Source: Tillandsia leiboldiana
Taxonomy: Eukaryota; Streptophyta; Magnoliopsida; Poales; Bromeliaceae
NCBI GenBank assembly: GCA_029204045.2
Contig: CM055065.1
Coordinates: forward strand, 10,057,024-10,121,023
Reading direction: 5' to 3'
Length of the DNA: 64,000 nt
The notes under the pieces are model-generated. The model did no database searches and was not told the DNA's origin. It saw nothing but the letters and a program-made list of their open reading frames with translations. Each line of letters begins with the position of its first letter. Positions within the stretch are counted from its first letter, which is position 1. Of the stretch, positions 62,909-64,000 are shown in pieces. Position numbers and translations under genes: made by a program.

Positions 62909-64000
62909 ATGGCTGAAGGTGGAAACATCAACAGACCCCCGTTTTTCGATGGAACAAATTATGCCTACTGGAAAGTACGGATGAAAGCATTTCTTACTTC
63001 CATCGACGAACGGGTGTGGCAATCTATCGAGTTAGGATGGTCAAATCCAATTGAAGTTATTGTTGATGTTTACACCATCAAACCTAGGTCGAAATGGACC
63101 AAGGAAGATATAGACTTATCTTCTTACAATGGCAAAGGAATTAACGCTTTATTTAATGCCTTGTCACAAACAGAATTCTCTCGCGTCTCGGCATGTGAGA
63201 CTGCGAAAGAACTCTGGGATGTTCTTCAAGTTACACATGAGGGAACTAACCTTGTGAAGATTCAAAAGCTGCAAATGCTTACGAGCAGATTTGACTCTAT
63301 TTTCATGGCAGAAAATGAATCATTCACAGACTACTATACACAATTGCAAGACATCGTAAACACATGTGCTAACTTGGGAGAGAAAATTCCAGAATTTTAG
63401 ATCTTAAGAACTCTTCCTGAAAGATTTCGTTCTAAGGTTACGGCCATTGAAACTATTAAACACCCGGACGAAATCCGTGTAGAAGAATTAGTTAGTTCAT
63501 TACAAACATATGAAATGACATTTCCTACTAACTATTCTTCTGGAAAAGCATCTACTTCTAAGTCTTCAGGTTTTGCATTGAAAACAACAAAAAAAGAAGA
63601 CGCGGATTCATCCTCCTCAGACGATGACGAGAACCTATCTATGGAGGACTTTGAGAAGCAGCTTGCTCTCTTGACAAGAAATTTTCACCGAAACTTTCGA
63701 AGGGGTAATTCAAGTAAAACTTCATCCTCCGGAAAGTGGAAGAAAGGCAAAGGTTTTTCAAGCCAAAAGTAAAGAAAGCAAGAAAGTTTTTCAAAGGATA
63801 AGAAAAGCTCAGAAGGACAAGTCCAATGCTTCAAGTGCCGAGGATACGGCCATATCTCAACGGAGTGTCCAAATAAGAATCCGTCAAAGAAGAAAGCGAT
63901 GCAAGCCGTCACTTGGGATGACACCTTAACGTCAAATGAGTCATCTTCAAGTGATAAAGAGAATAACGCAACGGCGTTCCACGCATCCACATCTTCACCC
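62909..64000 (+). pseudogene. gag of element I, two in-frame stops, cut by the window end
   Basis: It starts MAEGGNINRPPFFDGTNYAYW and follows the copia 1 gag closely for 163 codons to LGEKIPEF. A 12-base in-frame deletion there creates TAG at 63398-63400. The same frame resumes (LRTLPERF) and runs through VEELVSSLQTYEM to a second stop, TAA, at 63770-63772, just before the first zinc knuckle (CFKCRGYGHISTEC, about 63827-63868), which is intact beyond the stop. The protein continues past 64000. The conserved remainder suggests a recently disabled copy. Confidence 0.85.

Larger units (their letters stand above)
61511..64000 (+). mobile_element. SIRE-type copia element I (5' part, continues beyond window)
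   Basis: A 1365-bp LTR (61511-62875, TGTTAAGG to CCCAACA) is followed by the PBS TGGTATCAGAGA (62878-62889) and a gag closely related to that of copia 1. It inserted into the ORF3 region of H in the opposite direction; the base run AACCC at 61506-61510 should recur after its far end. Because gag has stop codons the copy is probably inactive. Confidence 0.85.

Noticed and set aside
1..64000. tRNA, snoRNA or microRNA genes
   Set aside because: The only tRNA-related matches are 12-base primer-binding sites of retroelements; no full cloverleaf or convincing miRNA precursor was seen by eye.

Overview
This window is repeat-dense nuclear DNA of a flowering plant, probably a eudicot (the species cannot be told). 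The evidence is SIRE/Maximus-type Ty1/copia elements, chromodomain Ty3/gypsy elements, Cassandra-type TRIMs that carry 5S rRNA sequence in their LTRs, CACTA and MULE-type miniature elements, and almost no host genes. The only plausible host coding sequence is the end of a gene at the left edge (2-226, +).

Layout. 1-5344 is AT-rich intergenic DNA with a decayed Cassandra LTR (1516-2228) split by a 581-bp MULE-like element with a perfect 10-bp target duplication, a CACTA terminus (about 3323-3475) and a 258-bp CACTA-like MITE (4614-4871). A foreign LTR promoter fragment (5345-5886) is cut by gypsy element D, which lies on the minus strand from 5887 to 37497. D is a nest. Gypsy element C (9457-15752, +) sits in D's LTR with target duplication GTAAT. 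Gypsy element A (17912-37346, +) sits in D's internal region. A complete SIRE-type copia element (23173-33465, +; target duplication AGATA) sits inside A's pol gene. After D come an antisense LTR fragment E (37498-39211) and element B (39212-54428) with two nearly identical 4.1-kb LTRs around a wrecked interior and a 100-N gap. Then come a Cassandra TRIM with identical LTRs (54439-55151), an antisense gypsy LTR (G, 55152-58122), an antisense LTR/PBS scrap (F, 58123-58496), an antisense SIRE-type element (H, 58497-61510) carrying a chimeric TRIM, and the 5' part of another SIRE-type element (I, 61511-64000, +) that runs off the window.

Coding state. Every full-size retroelement here is defective. 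A has lost the back of gag and the start of protease. The copia element has intact gag but has lost protease and the front of integrase. B and D keep only fragments of pol. The copia element and H carry an extra reading frame (ORF3) between pol and the 3' LTR.

The most interesting signal is in the non-coding part of the three SIRE-type LTRs (copia 1, H, I). Upstream of each TATA box lies a periodic array of short palindromes with a CCGG core; the palindrome differs between elements while spacing and distance to the TATA box are kept. Downstream, in the transcribed leader, are two larger hairpins with compensatory changes, followed by a chain of mini-hairpins whose 8-nt loop GTGGATTC is nearly invariant while the stems change together on both sides. 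The copia element has a second copy of the palindrome array just upstream of a TATA-like box ahead of ORF3, which suggests a dedicated internal promoter. The 100-N gap in B is flanked on both sides by the same 1.9 kb, most simply explained as unmerged overlapping contig ends.
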